NCBI RefSeq assembly: GCF_001664485.1 | Contig: NZ_CP013630.1 | Location: 251,001-315,000 of the forward strand | Source: Rhizobium sp. N324 | GTDB taxonomy: Bacteria; Pseudomonadota; Alphaproteobacteria; Rhizobiales; Rhizobiaceae | Direction: 5' to 3' | Length of the DNA: 64,000 nucleotides | Shown here: positions 1 through 8,840 of the stretch, in pieces | How positions within the stretch are numbered: position 1 is the stretch's first letter | Layout of the letters: every line of letters begins with the position of its first letter | Translations under genes and position numbers: made by a program | The notes under the pieces: generated by a model | Told to the model about the DNA's origin: nothing | The model's input: only the letters and a program-made list of their open reading frames with translations | Databases searched by the model: none

Positions 1-1
1 T

Positions 2-943
2 CAGGGCAAGACGATCATCCTGATCACCCACAAGCTGCGCGAGATCATGGCGATCACCGATACGGTCTCCGTCATGCGCCGCGGCGAGATGGTCGCGACC
101 CGCAAGACGGCGGAAACGACGGTGGAAGAGCTTGCCGAGCTGATGGTCGGCCGCCGCGTGCTGCTGCGCGTGCAGAAGGGCGAGGCGAATCCTGGGGCCG
201 CCGTGCTCTCCGTCCGCAACCTCACGGTCAAGGACAATCGCGGCGTCACCATGGTCGACAATGTCTCCTTCGACGTGCGCGCCGGCGAGATCGTCGGCAT
301 TGCCGGGGTTGCCGGCAATGGCCAGTCCGAATTGCTGGAGGCGATTGCCGGCATCCGCAAGCCGGCCTCCGGCGAAATCCTTCTTGACGGCGAGACGATC
401 GACAAGGCCGATCCCGCCCGCCTGCGCGAGCTCGGCCTCGCCCATATTCCCGAAGATCGCCACCACATGGGTCTGGTTCTGAAATTCGAGGAATATGAAA
501 ATTCCGTGCTCGGCTATCACCGGCGTCCGGGTTACAGCAAAGGTCCGCTGCTCGATCTCGAAGCGATCCGCAAGGATGCGATGGAGAAGATCGAAAAATA
601 CGACATCCGCCCGCCGAACCCGCGGCTGAAGACGGCGAACTTCTCCGGCGGCAACCAGCAGAAGATCGTCGTTGCCCGCGAGATCGAGCGCGACCCGAAG
701 ATGCTGATCATCGGCCAGCCCACCCGCGGCGTCGATATCGGCGCCATCGAATTTATCCACCGCCGGATCATCGAGATGCGCGACGCGGGCAAGGCGATCC
801 TGCTCGTCTCCGTCGAACTCGATGAGATCCGCGCCCTTTCAGACCGTATCCTTGTCATGTTCGCCGGCCATGTGGTCGGCGAGAAGACGCCCGATGCCGG
901 TGAACAGACCCTCGGCCTGATGATGGCCGGCATTGCCGCGTGA
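2..943 (+). CDS. Nucleoside/simple-sugar ABC transporter ATPase, C-terminal part (5' partial)
   Basis: The reading frame is already open at base 2 (QGKTIILITHKLREIMAITD), so this is the last part of a two-cassette ATPase of the sugar/nucleoside (YufO/NupO-like) family. The visible part holds the end of cassette 1, including its H-loop (LITHK), and all of cassette 2, which has the motif SGGNQQKIVVAREIERDPK followed by IIGQPTRGVD. As in many second cassettes of this family, the Walker A region is degenerate (GVAGNGQSELLEAIAG). It is followed at once by two permeases and nucleoside salvage enzymes, which points to nucleoside import. The N-terminus and probably the substrate-binding protein gene lie upstream of the window. 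Cytoplasmic, membrane-associated. Confidence 0.93.
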   Translation, partial: QGKTIILITHKLREIMAITDTVSVMRRGEMVATRKTAETTVEELAELMVGRRVLLRVQKGEANPGAAVLSVRNLTVKDNRGVTMVDNVSFDVRAGEIVGIAGVAGNGQSELLEAIAGIRKPASGEILLDGETIDKADPARLRELGLAHIPEDRHHMGLVLKFEEYENSVLGYHRRPGYSKGPLLDLEAIRKDAMEKIEKYDIRPPNPRLKTANFSGGNQQKIVVAREIERDPKMLIIGQPTRGVDIGAIEFIHRRIIEMRDAGKAILLVSVELDEIRALSDRILVMFAGHVVGEKTPDAGEQTLGLMMAGIAA

Positions 944-950
944 GGCCTTT

Positions 951-2054
951 ATGAGCACTGCATCAGTTCCGCTGCCAAACTGGATCAATTACGGCCTGAT
1001 CCCGCTTCTGAACCTCATCGTCGCCTTCCTGATCTCCGGTTTCGTCGTCTGGCTGATCGGCGAGAGCCCGCTCGGTGCGCTGTCGCTGCTGCTTGAGGGT
1101 GCGCTCGGCAGCGGCGAAGGCATCGGCTTGACGCTGTTCTACGCGACGAGCTTCATCTTCACCGGTCTTTCCGTCGCGGTGGCGATCCATGCCGGTCTCT
1201 TCAACATCGGCTCCGAAGGCCAGGCCTATGTCGGCGGCCTCGGCTGTGCCTTGGTGGCGCTTTCGCTCGACAATTACGTGCCGTGGTATGTGACGATGCC
1301 GATTGCAGTCGTCGGCGCTGCCCTCTTCGGCGCGGTCGCAGCCTTCATTCCGGCATGGCTTCAGGCGAAGCGGGGCAGCCATATCGTCATCACGACGATC
1401 ATGTTCAACTACATCATCGCGTCACTGATGAATTACCTGCTTGTGCACGTATTGATCGTGCCAGGAAAAATGGCACCCGAAACACGGACTTTCCTCGAAG
1501 GTGGGCAGTTACCGAAGCTGACTTGGTTGATGGAAATATTCGGGGCAAAGCTCGGTGCCGCTCCGTTGAACGTCTCTTTTATCATCGCGCTGGTTATGTG
1601 CTATGTCGTCTGGCTTCTCATCTGGCGTACCAAACTCGGTTTCGAAATGCGTACGCTGGGCGTCAGCCCGACGGCCGCTTCCTATGCCGGTATTCCCTAT
1701 GTGCGGATCGTGATGATCGCGATGATGCTTTCCGGTGCGCTGGCTGGCATGATGGCGCTCAATCCTGTCATGGGCGCCTCTGCCCGCCTGCAGGTGGGGT
1801 TCGTCAGCGGCGCCGGTTTTGTTGGTATTGCCGTCTCGCTGATGGGGCGCAATCATCCGCTCGGCATCATTTTCGCGGCGATCCTGTTCGGCATCCTTTA
1901 TCAGGGCGGCGACTGGATCTCCTTCGAAATGCCGAACATCACCCGCGAGATGATCCTGGTCATCCAGGGGCTGGTGATCCTGTTCGCCGGCGCGCTGGAA
2001 TATATGTTCCGGCCGGCGATAGTGCACCTCTATCAACAGTTCAAGCGAGCCTGA
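951..2054 (+). CDS. Nucleoside ABC transporter permease (first subunit)
   Basis: A 367-residue membrane protein of the BPD_transp_2 (YufP/NupP, RbsC-like) family with about nine to ten hydrophobic segments. The conserved permease signature is visible in LFNIGSEGQAYVGGLG and in VSPTAASYAGIPYVRIVM. I chose ATG 951 because GAGG lies about 5 nt upstream. An earlier in-frame start at 933 would overlap the ATPase gene and add six poorly placed residues. The gene starts 7 bp after the ATPase and ends 9 bp before the second permease, so one operon is clear. It forms the inner-membrane channel with the next gene product. Confidence 0.92.
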   Translation: MSTASVPLPNWINYGLIPLLNLIVAFLISGFVVWLIGESPLGALSLLLEGALGSGEGIGLTLFYATSFIFTGLSVAVAIHAGLFNIGSEGQAYVGGLGCALVALSLDNYVPWYVTMPIAVVGAALFGAVAAFIPAWLQAKRGSHIVITTIMFNYIIASLMNYLLVHVLIVPGKMAPETRTFLEGGQLPKLTWLMEIFGAKLGAAPLNVSFIIALVMCYVVWLLIWRTKLGFEMRTLGVSPTAASYAGIPYVRIVMIAMMLSGALAGMMALNPVMGASARLQVGFVSGAGFVGIAVSLMGRNHPLGIIFAAILFGILYQGGDWISFEMPNITREMILVIQGLVILFAGALEYMFRPAIVHLYQQFKRA

Positions 2055-2063
2055 GGACGGACG

Positions 2064-3035
2064 ATGGATTATTATGACATTTTCATCAGCGTTCTCGCCT
2101 CTACGATCCGCCTGTCGATCCCGCTGATCTTCACCGCACTTGCCGGTCTGTTTTCGGAACGCGCCGGCATCTTCGATATTGGCCTGGAGGGCAAGATGCT
2201 GGGCTCGGCTTTCGCCGCCGCCTGCATCGCCTATCTCACCGATTCGGCCTGGCTGGGGCTCGGCGCTGGCATCGTCTGCTCGGTGGCGCTCAGCTTGGTA
2301 CACGGCTTCGCCTCGATCACCAATCGCGGCAATCAGATCGTCTCGGGTGTGGCGATCAACTTCTTCATTGCCGGCATCACCATCGTGCTCGGCCAGGCCT
2401 GGTTCGGCCAGGGCGGGCGCACGCCGCAGCTTTCGCCGGAAGCGCGCTTCGCGCCGATCATCCTGCCGGGCGCAGATGCCATCCATAGTGTGCCGATCCT
2501 CGGCCCGCTCTATGCCAATGTCATCTCGGGCAACAACATCCTCACCTACCTGGCCTTCCTCGCCGTGCCCTTCTCCTGGTGGGTGCTTTACCGCACACGC
2601 TTCGGCCTCAGACTTCGCGCCGTCGGCGAAAATCCGGGTGCGGTTGATACGGCGGGCATTTCGGTCGCCTGGCTGCGTTATCGTGCCGTCATGTGCGCCG
2701 GTATTCTCTGCGGCTTTTCCGGCACCTATCTGGCGATTGCCCAGTCCGCCGCCTTCATCAAGGACATGTCGGCCGGCAAGGGCTATATCGCGCTGGCTGC
2801 TCTCGTCTTCGCCAAGTGGAAGCCGGTGCCTGTGATGTTTGCCTGCCTGCTCTTCGGCTTCCTCGATGCGCTGGCCAATTTCATGCAGGGCAAGCAGGTG
2901 CCGCTGATCGGCGAAGTGCCGGTTCAGGTCTTCCAGGCGCTGCCCTATATCCTGACCTGCATCCTGCTTGCCGGCTTCATCGGCGTCGCGATCCCGCCGA
3001 AGGCCGGTGGCGTGCCCTATACGAAGGAACGTTGA
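2064..3035 (+). CDS. Nucleoside ABC transporter permease (second subunit)
   Basis: A 323-residue inner-membrane permease of the BPD_transp_2 (YufQ-like) family. The N-terminal half has LFSERAGIFDIGLEGKML, the signature typical of the second permease in nucleoside/BmpA-type importers, and the C-terminal half has RLRAVGENPGAVDTAGISV. A good GAGGACGG ribosome site precedes ATG 2064. It ends 2 bp before cytidine deaminase, so transport and salvage are co-transcribed. I infer nucleoside specificity from family resemblance plus the downstream catabolic genes. A generic sugar substrate would be the alternative. Confidence 0.92.
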   Translation: MDYYDIFISVLASTIRLSIPLIFTALAGLFSERAGIFDIGLEGKMLGSAFAAACIAYLTDSAWLGLGAGIVCSVALSLVHGFASITNRGNQIVSGVAINFFIAGITIVLGQAWFGQGGRTPQLSPEARFAPIILPGADAIHSVPILGPLYANVISGNNILTYLAFLAVPFSWWVLYRTRFGLRLRAVGENPGAVDTAGISVAWLRYRAVMCAGILCGFSGTYLAIAQSAAFIKDMSAGKGYIALAALVFAKWKPVPVMFACLLFGFLDALANFMQGKQVPLIGEVPVQVFQALPYILTCILLAGFIGVAIPPKAGGVPYTKER

Positions 3036-3037
3036 TC

Positions 3038-3427
3038 ATGTCCCACGATCTGTTCGAAGCCGCGCGTGGGGCCATGGCCTTTGCCCATGCACCCTATTCG
3101 AAATTCCCGGTCGGGGCGGCAATCCGCGCCGAGGATGGCAAGGTCTATACCGGCGCCAACATTGAAAACCTTTCCTTTCCGCAAGGATGGTGCGCCGAGC
3201 CGACGGCGATCGGCGCGATGATCATGGGCGGCGCCAAAAAGATCGTCGAAATGGCCGTCATCGCCGAAAAGCTGCCGCTCTGCCCGCCCTGCGGCGGCTG
3301 CCGCCAGAAGATCTCCGAATTCGCTTCCAAGGATACGAAAATCTATCTTTGCGATGACGCGGGCGTGCAGAAGACCATGACGATGGACGAGCTTCTTCCC
3401 TTCAGCTTCGAGACCGAACTCGGATGA
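3038..3427 (+). CDS. cdd: Cytidine deaminase
   Basis: A 129-residue homotetramer-type cytidine deaminase that converts (deoxy)cytidine to (deoxy)uridine. The zinc site is visible: Cys52-Ala-Glu54 (WCAEPTAIG) supplies one ligand and the catalytic glutamate, and PCGGC gives Cys85 and Cys88. The substrate-binding NIENLSFPQ segment is also present. Length matches the short (about 130 residue) family. The start ATG 3038 follows the permease stop by 2 bp, and the last four bases (ATGA) overlap the start of the purine nucleoside phosphorylase gene, indicating translational coupling. Cytoplasmic. Confidence 0.95.
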   Translation: MSHDLFEAARGAMAFAHAPYSKFPVGAAIRAEDGKVYTGANIENLSFPQGWCAEPTAIGAMIMGGAKKIVEMAVIAEKLPLCPPCGGCRQKISEFASKDTKIYLCDDAGVQKTMTMDELLPFSFETELG

Positions 3428-4224
3428 ACGCCACGGTCAACCTGCTTGCCGCATTACTCGGCGGCATCAAGCCGCGCCACGGCATCGTACTCGGCTCCGG
3501 CCTCGGCTCCCTCGTCGGTGAGCTGGACGCCGCCGTGCGCATTCCCTACCGCGACCTGCCGGGCTTTCCGGTCAGCGCCGTCTCCGGCCATGCAGGCGAA
3601 GTCGTCGCCGGCCGGCTGGGCGGCGTGCCTGTCGTCATGCTCTCCGGTCGCGTGCATTATTACGAGAAGGGCGATGCCAATGCCATGCGCCTGCCGATCG
3701 AGGTGCTGAAGGCGCTTGGCGTCGAAGCGCTGATCCTGACCAATTCGGCCGGATCGCTGCGCGACGACATACCGCCCGGCTCGGTGATGCAGATCACCGA
3801 CCACATCAATTATTCCGGCATGAACCCGCTGATCGGCGAGGAAAGCGATCATCGTTTCGTCGGCATGACCAACGCTTACGACACCGGCCTCGCTACGGCG
3901 ATGCAGACGGCAGCGGCAAAGCTCAAGATCGAGCTGGCGCAAGGCGTGTATATGTGGTTCTCCGGCCCGAGCTTCGAAACGCCGGCCGAAATCCACATGG
4001 CGCGCATCCTCGGGGCCGATGCGGTCGGCATGTCGACGGTGCCCGAGGTGATCATTGCAAGAATGCTCGGTCTGAGGGTTGCGGCCGCTTCGGTTATCAC
4101 CAACTATGGGGCAGGCATGACCGGCAATGAGCTCAGCCATGAAGAAACCAAGGACATGGCGCCGATCGGCGGCGCCCGCCTCGCCGCCATTCTGAAAGAG
4201 ATGATTGCGGCTAGAACAGGATGA
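3424..4224 (+). CDS. Purine nucleoside phosphorylase (NP-I/PunA type)
   Basis: A 266-residue enzyme that splits purine nucleosides with phosphate into base and (deoxy)ribose-1-phosphate. Visible family motifs are the phosphate loop GSGLGSL near residue 24, SGRVHYYEKG, TNSAGSL, and SGPSFETPAEI with the catalytic-region TNYGAGM toward the C-terminus. The pattern fits the trimeric, mammalian-like class rather than hexameric DeoD. ATG 3424 overlaps the cdd stop by 4 bp. The last four codons, including the stop, fall inside the left arm of a palindromic repeat (4213-4262), so the C-terminus has probably been reshaped by that repeat. Confidence 0.92.
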   Translation: MNATVNLLAALLGGIKPRHGIVLGSGLGSLVGELDAAVRIPYRDLPGFPVSAVSGHAGEVVAGRLGGVPVVMLSGRVHYYEKGDANAMRLPIEVLKALGVEALILTNSAGSLRDDIPPGSVMQITDHINYSGMNPLIGEESDHRFVGMTNAYDTGLATAMQTAAAKLKIELAQGVYMWFSGPSFETPAEIHMARILGADAVGMSTVPEVIIARMLGLRVAAASVITNYGAGMTGNELSHEETKDMAPIGGARLAAILKEMIAARTG

Positions 4225-4326
4225 TTTTAGACCGGGTCGGCCTAAAATCTGAATCCTGTTCTCAATTCTATAGTTAGAGCATGATGTCGTCCGAAACCCG
4301 CTCACACTTTTCGGCATCATGCTCTA
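4213..4326. repeat. Composite rhizobial palindromic repeat (two stem-loops)
   Basis: Two adjacent inverted repeats fill the gap between the phosphorylase gene and deoC. The first has arms AGAACAGGAT (4213-4222) and ATCCTGTTCT (4253-4262), with an inner ATTTTAG/CTAAAAT pairing. The second has arms TAGAGCATGATG (4275-4286) and CATCATGCTCTA (4315-4326), with inner CCGAAA/TTTCGG. From memory the second motif is widespread between genes in Rhizobium genomes. It may stabilise or terminate the upstream mRNA. No gene is encoded here. Confidence 0.8.
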
Positions 4327-4338
4327 GAGGAAGTAAAG

Positions 4339-5115
4339 ATGAATAGCCATTCCATCCGGGAAACGGCGGCGGTCGCCCTGTCCCTTCTTGATCTGACCAA
4401 TCTGAAGGATGATTGCACCGAGGCGCAGATCGATGCGCTCTGCACCCGCGCGCAGACACCCTACGGCAACAGTGCTGCGATCTGCATCTGGCCGCGCTTC
4501 GTCGCGCAGGCCCGCAATATCCTCGGCACCGGCCATGCTGTGCGGATCGCGACCGTGGTCAATTTCCCGGCGGGCGAGATGGAAGTCGCCGATGTCGCCG
4601 CCGAAACCCGTGAGGCGATTGCCGACGGCGCCGATGAGATCGATCTGGTCATCCCCTACCGCAAGCTCATATCGGGCAATGAAAAGGCGGTGACCGACAT
4701 GGTCAGGGCTGTGCGCGCCGAATGCACCGGTCCCGTCCTGCTGAAAGTCATCATCGAGACCGGTGAGTTGAAGGAGGCGGCATTGATTCGCCGCGCCTCC
4801 GAACTTGCCATCGAAGCCGGCGCCGATTTCATCAAGACCTCCACCGGCAAGGTCGCCGTCAACGCGACGCTCGAAGCCGCCGACATCATGATCCGCGCCA
4901 TTCGCGAAAGCGGCCGCAAGGTTGGCTTCAAGCCGGCCGGCGGCATCGGCTCGGTGGCCGATGCGGCGCTCTATCTGAGCCTGGCCGAAACCATCATGGC
5001 GCCCGACTGGGCGATGCCGTCGACCTTCCGCTTCGGGGCCTCGGGCCTGCTCGATGATATCCTGGCAGTCCTGAGCGGAACGCAGTCTGCACCTGCCGCG
5101 GCGTCGAGCTATTGA
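4339..5115 (+). CDS. deoC: Deoxyribose-phosphate aldolase
   Basis: A 258-residue class I aldolase that cleaves 2-deoxyribose-5-phosphate to acetaldehyde and glyceraldehyde-3-phosphate. The Schiff-base lysine is Lys166 in DFIKTSTGK, and the second active-site lysine is Lys198 in GFKPAGGI. The N-terminal LLDLTNLKDD matches the start of the DeoC barrel. GAGGAAG precedes ATG 4339, right after the palindromic repeat. It lies 1 bp upstream of deoA. With phosphopentomutase (deoB, minus strand) it completes deoxynucleoside breakdown. Confidence 0.96.
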   Translation: MNSHSIRETAAVALSLLDLTNLKDDCTEAQIDALCTRAQTPYGNSAAICIWPRFVAQARNILGTGHAVRIATVVNFPAGEMEVADVAAETREAIADGADEIDLVIPYRKLISGNEKAVTDMVRAVRAECTGPVLLKVIIETGELKEAALIRRASELAIEAGADFIKTSTGKVAVNATLEAADIMIRAIRESGRKVGFKPAGGIGSVADAALYLSLAETIMAPDWAMPSTFRFGASGLLDDILAVLSGTQSAPAAASSY

Positions 5116-5116
5116 C

Positions 5117-6424
5117 ATGATCCCGCAGGAGATCATCCGGCGTAAACGCGACGGCGACGAACTCGACCCCGCCGATATCCGGTCCTTCATTGCGGCACTC
5201 GCGGCCGGTCACCTGTCGGAAGGCCAGATCGGCGCATTTGCCATGGCCGTCTGGTTCAAGGGCATGTCGCGTGAGGAAATCGTCGCCTTGACGCTGGCGA
5301 TGGCCGATTCCGGCGATCGGCTGCAATGGGGGGATATCGACCGCCCGATCGCTGACAAACACTCGACCGGCGGCGTCGGCGACAACGTTTCGTTGATGCT
5401 GGCGCCGATTGCTGCCGCCTGCGGCCTCGCCGTCCCGATGATATCAGGGCGCGGCCTCGGTCATACCGGCGGCACGCTGGATAAGCTCGAATCCATTCCG
5501 GGCTATAGGATCACGCCGGATGCCCGTCTGTTCCACAAGGTCGTGAAGGAGGCGGGATGTGCCATCATCGGCCAGACCGGCGCTCTGGCGCCGGCCGATG
5601 GCAGGCTCTATGCCGTGCGCGACGTGACCGCCACCGTCGATTCCATTCCGCTTATCACCGCCTCCATCCTGTCGAAGAAGCTGGCGGCCGGGCTTCAGAC
5701 CCTGGTGCTCGACGTCAAGGTCGGCAACGGCGCCTTCATGGCCGACCGCGCCCAGGCAGAGATCCTGGCGCAGTCGCTGGTCGAGGTGGCCAATGGCGCG
5801 GGTGTCAGGACCTCGGCGCTGATCACCGACATGAACCAGCCGCTCGCCGATGCCGCCGGCAATGCCGTTGAAATGCGCAATTGCCTGGATTTTCTGGCCG
5901 GTGGGAAGCCGGACACGCGGCTCGAGACCGTCGTTCTTGCCTTCGCTGCCGAGATGCTGGTGACATCGGGCATTGCCGCGTCTTCTGAGGAAGGTGAGGG
6001 GGTGGCGCGTCGGGCACTGTCATCGGGGAGGGCGGCAGAGGTTTTTGCGCGCATGGTATCCATGCTCGGCGGTCCGGCCGATCTCCTTGAAAACCCCGAC
6101 CGGTATCTCGCCAGGGCGCCGGTGGAAAAGCCGGTCCCGGCCGCCCGGTCCGGCTGGCTTGCCGCCTGCAATGCGCGCGGTATCGGCGTCAGCGTCATCG
6201 ATCTCGGCGGCGGCAGACGCCATCCGGCCGACCGGATCGACCATCGTGTCGGCTTCTCCGAACTCCTGCCGCTCGGCACCCGCGTCAGCGCGGGGGAACC
6301 GATCGCGCTGGTTCACGCCGCCGATGACACAGCGGCGCAAAGTGCAGCGGCCGCACTTGCCGAGCACTACCGTATCGCCGAGGAAAAGCCGGAGCTGACG
6401 CCGGTGATTTCGACCCGGATCTGA
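5117..6424 (+). CDS. deoA: Thymidine phosphorylase
   Basis: A 435-residue pyrimidine nucleoside phosphorylase (thymidine + phosphate to thymine + deoxyribose-1-phosphate). Characteristic segments are KHSTGGVGDNVS near residue 77, the family signature SGRGLGHTGGTLDKLESIPG near residue 110, and a C-terminal PYNP domain. Length is typical of E. coli-type DeoA. The deoC stop is separated from ATG 5117 by a single base, so translation is coupled. Cytoplasmic dimer in the family. It is the last gene of the plus-strand nucleoside operon. Confidence 0.96.
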   Translation: MIPQEIIRRKRDGDELDPADIRSFIAALAAGHLSEGQIGAFAMAVWFKGMSREEIVALTLAMADSGDRLQWGDIDRPIADKHSTGGVGDNVSLMLAPIAAACGLAVPMISGRGLGHTGGTLDKLESIPGYRITPDARLFHKVVKEAGCAIIGQTGALAPADGRLYAVRDVTATVDSIPLITASILSKKLAAGLQTLVLDVKVGNGAFMADRAQAEILAQSLVEVANGAGVRTSALITDMNQPLADAAGNAVEMRNCLDFLAGGKPDTRLETVVLAFAAEMLVTSGIAASSEEGEGVARRALSSGRAAEVFARMVSMLGGPADLLENPDRYLARAPVEKPVPAARSGWLAACNARGIGVSVIDLGGGRRHPADRIDHRVGFSELLPLGTRVSAGEPIALVHAADDTAAQSAAAALAEHYRIAEEKPELTPVISTRI

Positions 6425-6430
6425 TGCGGT

Positions 6431-6964
6431 TTACTGCTTGAGGCTGAGCGAACCATCTGCGACGGAATAGGAGGCGAGCTTCTGCAGGAAGCTCATGCCG
6501 ACCAGCGTCGTCGTCAGCGCGTCGTCCTTGAGCACGAAGGCTTCGACATTGCGCACGCGAATACCGCCGATTTCGACCCGGTCGAGCATCACATGCGCCG
6601 CCTTCGTCTGGCCGTTGGCGGTGTTGACCCCGTAGCGGAAATCGAGCTGGATGGCCGTGTAGCCGAGGCGGCGGGCGAGCGTCTCGTTGAGCGCCACATA
6701 GGTGGCACCGGTATCGATCAGGCCCTGCACCGGCTTGCCGTTGATCTTGAAGCTGCCGGTATAGTGGCCCTGCGCATCCGCCTGCAGGCGGATAGCATTG
6801 CCGGCGGAGACCGGCGCGGGTGCGGCGGACTTGTCGCTTTCGGTTGAGATGTAATTGGCGGAGAGAGTGTCGGCGGGCTGCTGGCCGGTGCTTCCGAAGA
6901 AGGAAGGCGCCTGTGTGGCCAGCACTGCGGCGATGCTGGCGAATATGACGGTACGCACGAGCAT
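6431..6964 (-). CDS. TIGR02281-type clan AA retropepsin-like aspartic protease
   Basis: A 177-residue protein with an N-terminal hydrophobic segment (MLVRTVIFASIAAVLATQAP), likely a signal or anchor. It has a retropepsin-like domain with the catalytic motif GLIDTGATYVALNE near the middle and a second conserved stretch VGMSFLQKLASY at the C-terminus. This matches the small periplasmic aspartic protease family common in rhizobia. I chose ATG 6964 because AGGAAGG lies about 11 nt upstream and the hydrophobic stretch then begins at residue 2. Upstream in-frame starts at 7003 and 7012 have weaker sites. The gene converges on deoA. Natural substrate unknown. Confidence 0.85.
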   Translation of the reverse strand: MLVRTVIFASIAAVLATQAPSFFGSTGQQPADTLSANYISTESDKSAAPAPVSAGNAIRLQADAQGHYTGSFKINGKPVQGLIDTGATYVALNETLARRLGYTAIQLDFRYGVNTANGQTKAAHVMLDRVEIGGIRVRNVEAFVLKDDALTTTLVGMSFLQKLASYSVADGSLSLKQ

Positions 6965-7061
6965 GAAACAGAAATCCTTCCTGTATAAACCCCGCTTCAT
7001 GCGGGGCCTCATTCTTCAAGCTTGCTACGCCCCAAGTGCTGACAAGTTGCTAATGCCGACA

Positions 7062-7093
7062 ACAAAAACGGCCCGGAATGAACCACCGGGCCG
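7062..7093 (-). terminator. Rho-independent terminator of upp
   Basis: Read on the minus strand just after upp, the stem CGGCCCGG (7086-7093) pairs with CCGGGCCG (7069-7076) around a 9-nt loop. It is followed directly by TTTTTGTTG. It ends the deoB-add-upp transcript. Confidence 0.88.
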
Positions 7094-7128
7094 CAAACTC
7101 TTTCGATTTGGTAAAAGAAGACTGAAGT

Positions 7129-7758
7129 TTATTTGGTGCCGTACATGCGGTCGCCGGCATCGCCGAGACCGGGCATGATATAACCCTTCTCGTTGAGATG
7201 GCTGTCGATCGAGGCGGTGAACACCGGAACATCGGGATGGGCGGCGCGAAAGTTCTGGATGCCTTCCGGGGCGGCGAGCAGGCAGAGGAAGCGGATATTG
7301 TGGGCGCCGCGTTCCTTGAGCTTGTCGATCGCCGCGATCGAGGAATTGCCCGTCGCCAGCATCGGGTCGACGACGATGATCAGGCGCTCGGCCACGTCTT
7401 CAGGCGCCTTGAAGTAATATTCGACAGGCTGCAGCGTCTCGTGGTCGCGGTAGACGCCGATATGCGAGACGCGGGCGGAAGGCACGAGATCGAGCATGCC
7501 TTCGAGCAGCCCGTTGCCGGCCCGCAGGATCGAGGCGAAGACCAGCTTCTTGCCTTCGAGGATCGGTGATTCCATTGTCTGCAGCGGCGTCTCGATCGTT
7601 GCCATCGTCAGTTCGAGATCACGGGTCACTTCGTAACAGAGCAGTGTCGAGATTTCGCGCAGCAACCGGCGGAAACTGCCCGTCGATGTTTCCTTGCGCC
7701 GCATGATGGTGAGCTTGTGCTGCACCAGCGGGTGATCGATGACCGTGACGCCGTCCAT
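7129..7758 (-). CDS. upp: Uracil phosphoribosyltransferase
   Basis: A 209-residue enzyme that makes UMP from uracil and PRPP. The PRPP-binding loop [14 protein letters not shown] and the C-terminal uracil-binding segment [18 protein letters not shown] are both intact. I chose ATG 7758 ([16 protein letters not shown]) because it gives the usual family length. An in-frame ATG at 7773 would add MKGFP. It is the last gene of the minus-strand deoB-add-upp set and is closed by a clear terminator. It salvages uracil released from uridine by the phosphorylases of this locus. Confidence 0.95.
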   Translation of the reverse strand: MDGVTVIDHPLVQHKLTIMRRKETSTGSFRRLLREISTLLCYEVTRDLELTMATIETPLQTMESPILEGKKLVFASILRAGNGLLEGMLDLVPSARVSHIGVYRDHETLQPVEYYFKAPEDVAERLIIVVDPMLATGNSSIAAIDKLKERGAHNIRFLCLLAAPEGIQNFRAAHPDVPVFTASIDSHLNEKGYIMPGLGDAGDRMYGTK

Positions 7759-7871
7759 GGGGAAGCCTTTCATTCTTTCTGTCGAATGTTTCTTTCACGG
7801 AAATCGGCCCGACCGCAAGAGTGGCGGCAAATTTGCACCGATCTTCCCCAGCCTCGCTCAGCATTTGGCTC

Positions 7872-8840
7872 TCAAAGCCGGGCGAGCAGGACTTTGCGTG
7901 TCTCTTCGTCGACGAAGGCCGCCTCGATCGCCGTTCGCGTCATGGCATCGATCTCGGCGTCGCTGAAGCCGAAAGCCTCGGCGGCAAGTTCGTATTCCCG
8001 CGCAAGCGAGGTGTGAAAGAAAGGCGGATCGTCCGAGCTGATCGTCACCCGCACGCCGGCTTCCTTCAGCCGGCGCAGCGGATGGGAGCCGAAATCGGGA
8101 AAGACCCCGAGCGCGATATTGGAGCCCGGGCAGATCTCGAGCACGGTGCCGAGATCGGCTAGCCGCTTCACCAGATCGAGATTCTCGATGGCGCGTACGC
8201 CATGGCCGATGCGTGCAGGGCGCACAGCATCGAGCGCGTCGGCGACGCTGAAGGCGCCGCAGACCTCGCCGGCATGGATGGTGAGCCCCAGTCCGGCATC
8301 GCGGGCGATATCGAAGGCCCTGCTATAGTCGGCGACGCGGCCCATGCGCTCTTCGCCGGCAAGGTTGAAGCCGGTGATCAAGGGATTGCCGGCTTTTGCC
8401 GCATATTCGGCAGCACCGATCACGCTCTCCGGGCCGAAATGCCGCTCGCCGGTGACGATCAGCCGCGCCTCGATGCCGCTCTTTTCCCTGGCCCGCCGGA
8501 TGCCTTCGCAGACACCTGATATATAGGCGTCGGCGCCGAGACCGATGCGTTTGCCGTGGTCGGGAGAAACGATCAGTTCGCTGTAGATCGTATGGATACC
8601 GGCGAGTTCGTCGAGATAGGTTTCAGTCAGGAGCGCATAGTCCTCCTCGGTCCTGTAGACCTCGGAAACCTTGTCATAACATTCGAGGAAGCTTGCGAAA
8701 TCATGCCAGACGTAGGCTCCGCTGCGCAGCTCGCCGCTGATATCGACACCGTATTTGCGTGCCTGCGCTTCGGTCAGTTCAGGAGGTGCTGCACCCTCCA
8801 GATGGCAGTGCAGCTCGACCTTCTTCAAATGCGATGTCAC
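7872..8840 (-). CDS. add: Adenosine deaminase (adenosine/adenine deaminase family)
   Basis: A 322-residue metal-dependent deaminase. Zinc ligands are visible in ELHCHLEG (His11 and His13), the catalytic HAGE motif in TIHAGEVCG, and the C-terminal metal aspartate in SSDDPPFF. Adenosine to inosine is the expected reaction given its neighbours. The related bacterial adenine deaminases share these motifs and cannot be excluded. Translation starts on GTG 8840, whose bases overlap the deoB stop (GTGA), so the two are coupled. It ends 113 bp before upp. Confidence 0.9.
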   Translation of the reverse strand: MTSHLKKVELHCHLEGAAPPELTEAQARKYGVDISGELRSGAYVWHDFASFLECYDKVSEVYRTEEDYALLTETYLDELAGIHTIYSELIVSPDHGKRIGLGADAYISGVCEGIRRAREKSGIEARLIVTGERHFGPESVIGAAEYAAKAGNPLITGFNLAGEERMGRVADYSRAFDIARDAGLGLTIHAGEVCGAFSVADALDAVRPARIGHGVRAIENLDLVKRLADLGTVLEICPGSNIALGVFPDFGSHPLRRLKEAGVRVTISSDDPPFFHTSLAREYELAAEAFGFSDAEIDAMTRTAIEAAFVDEETRKVLLARL

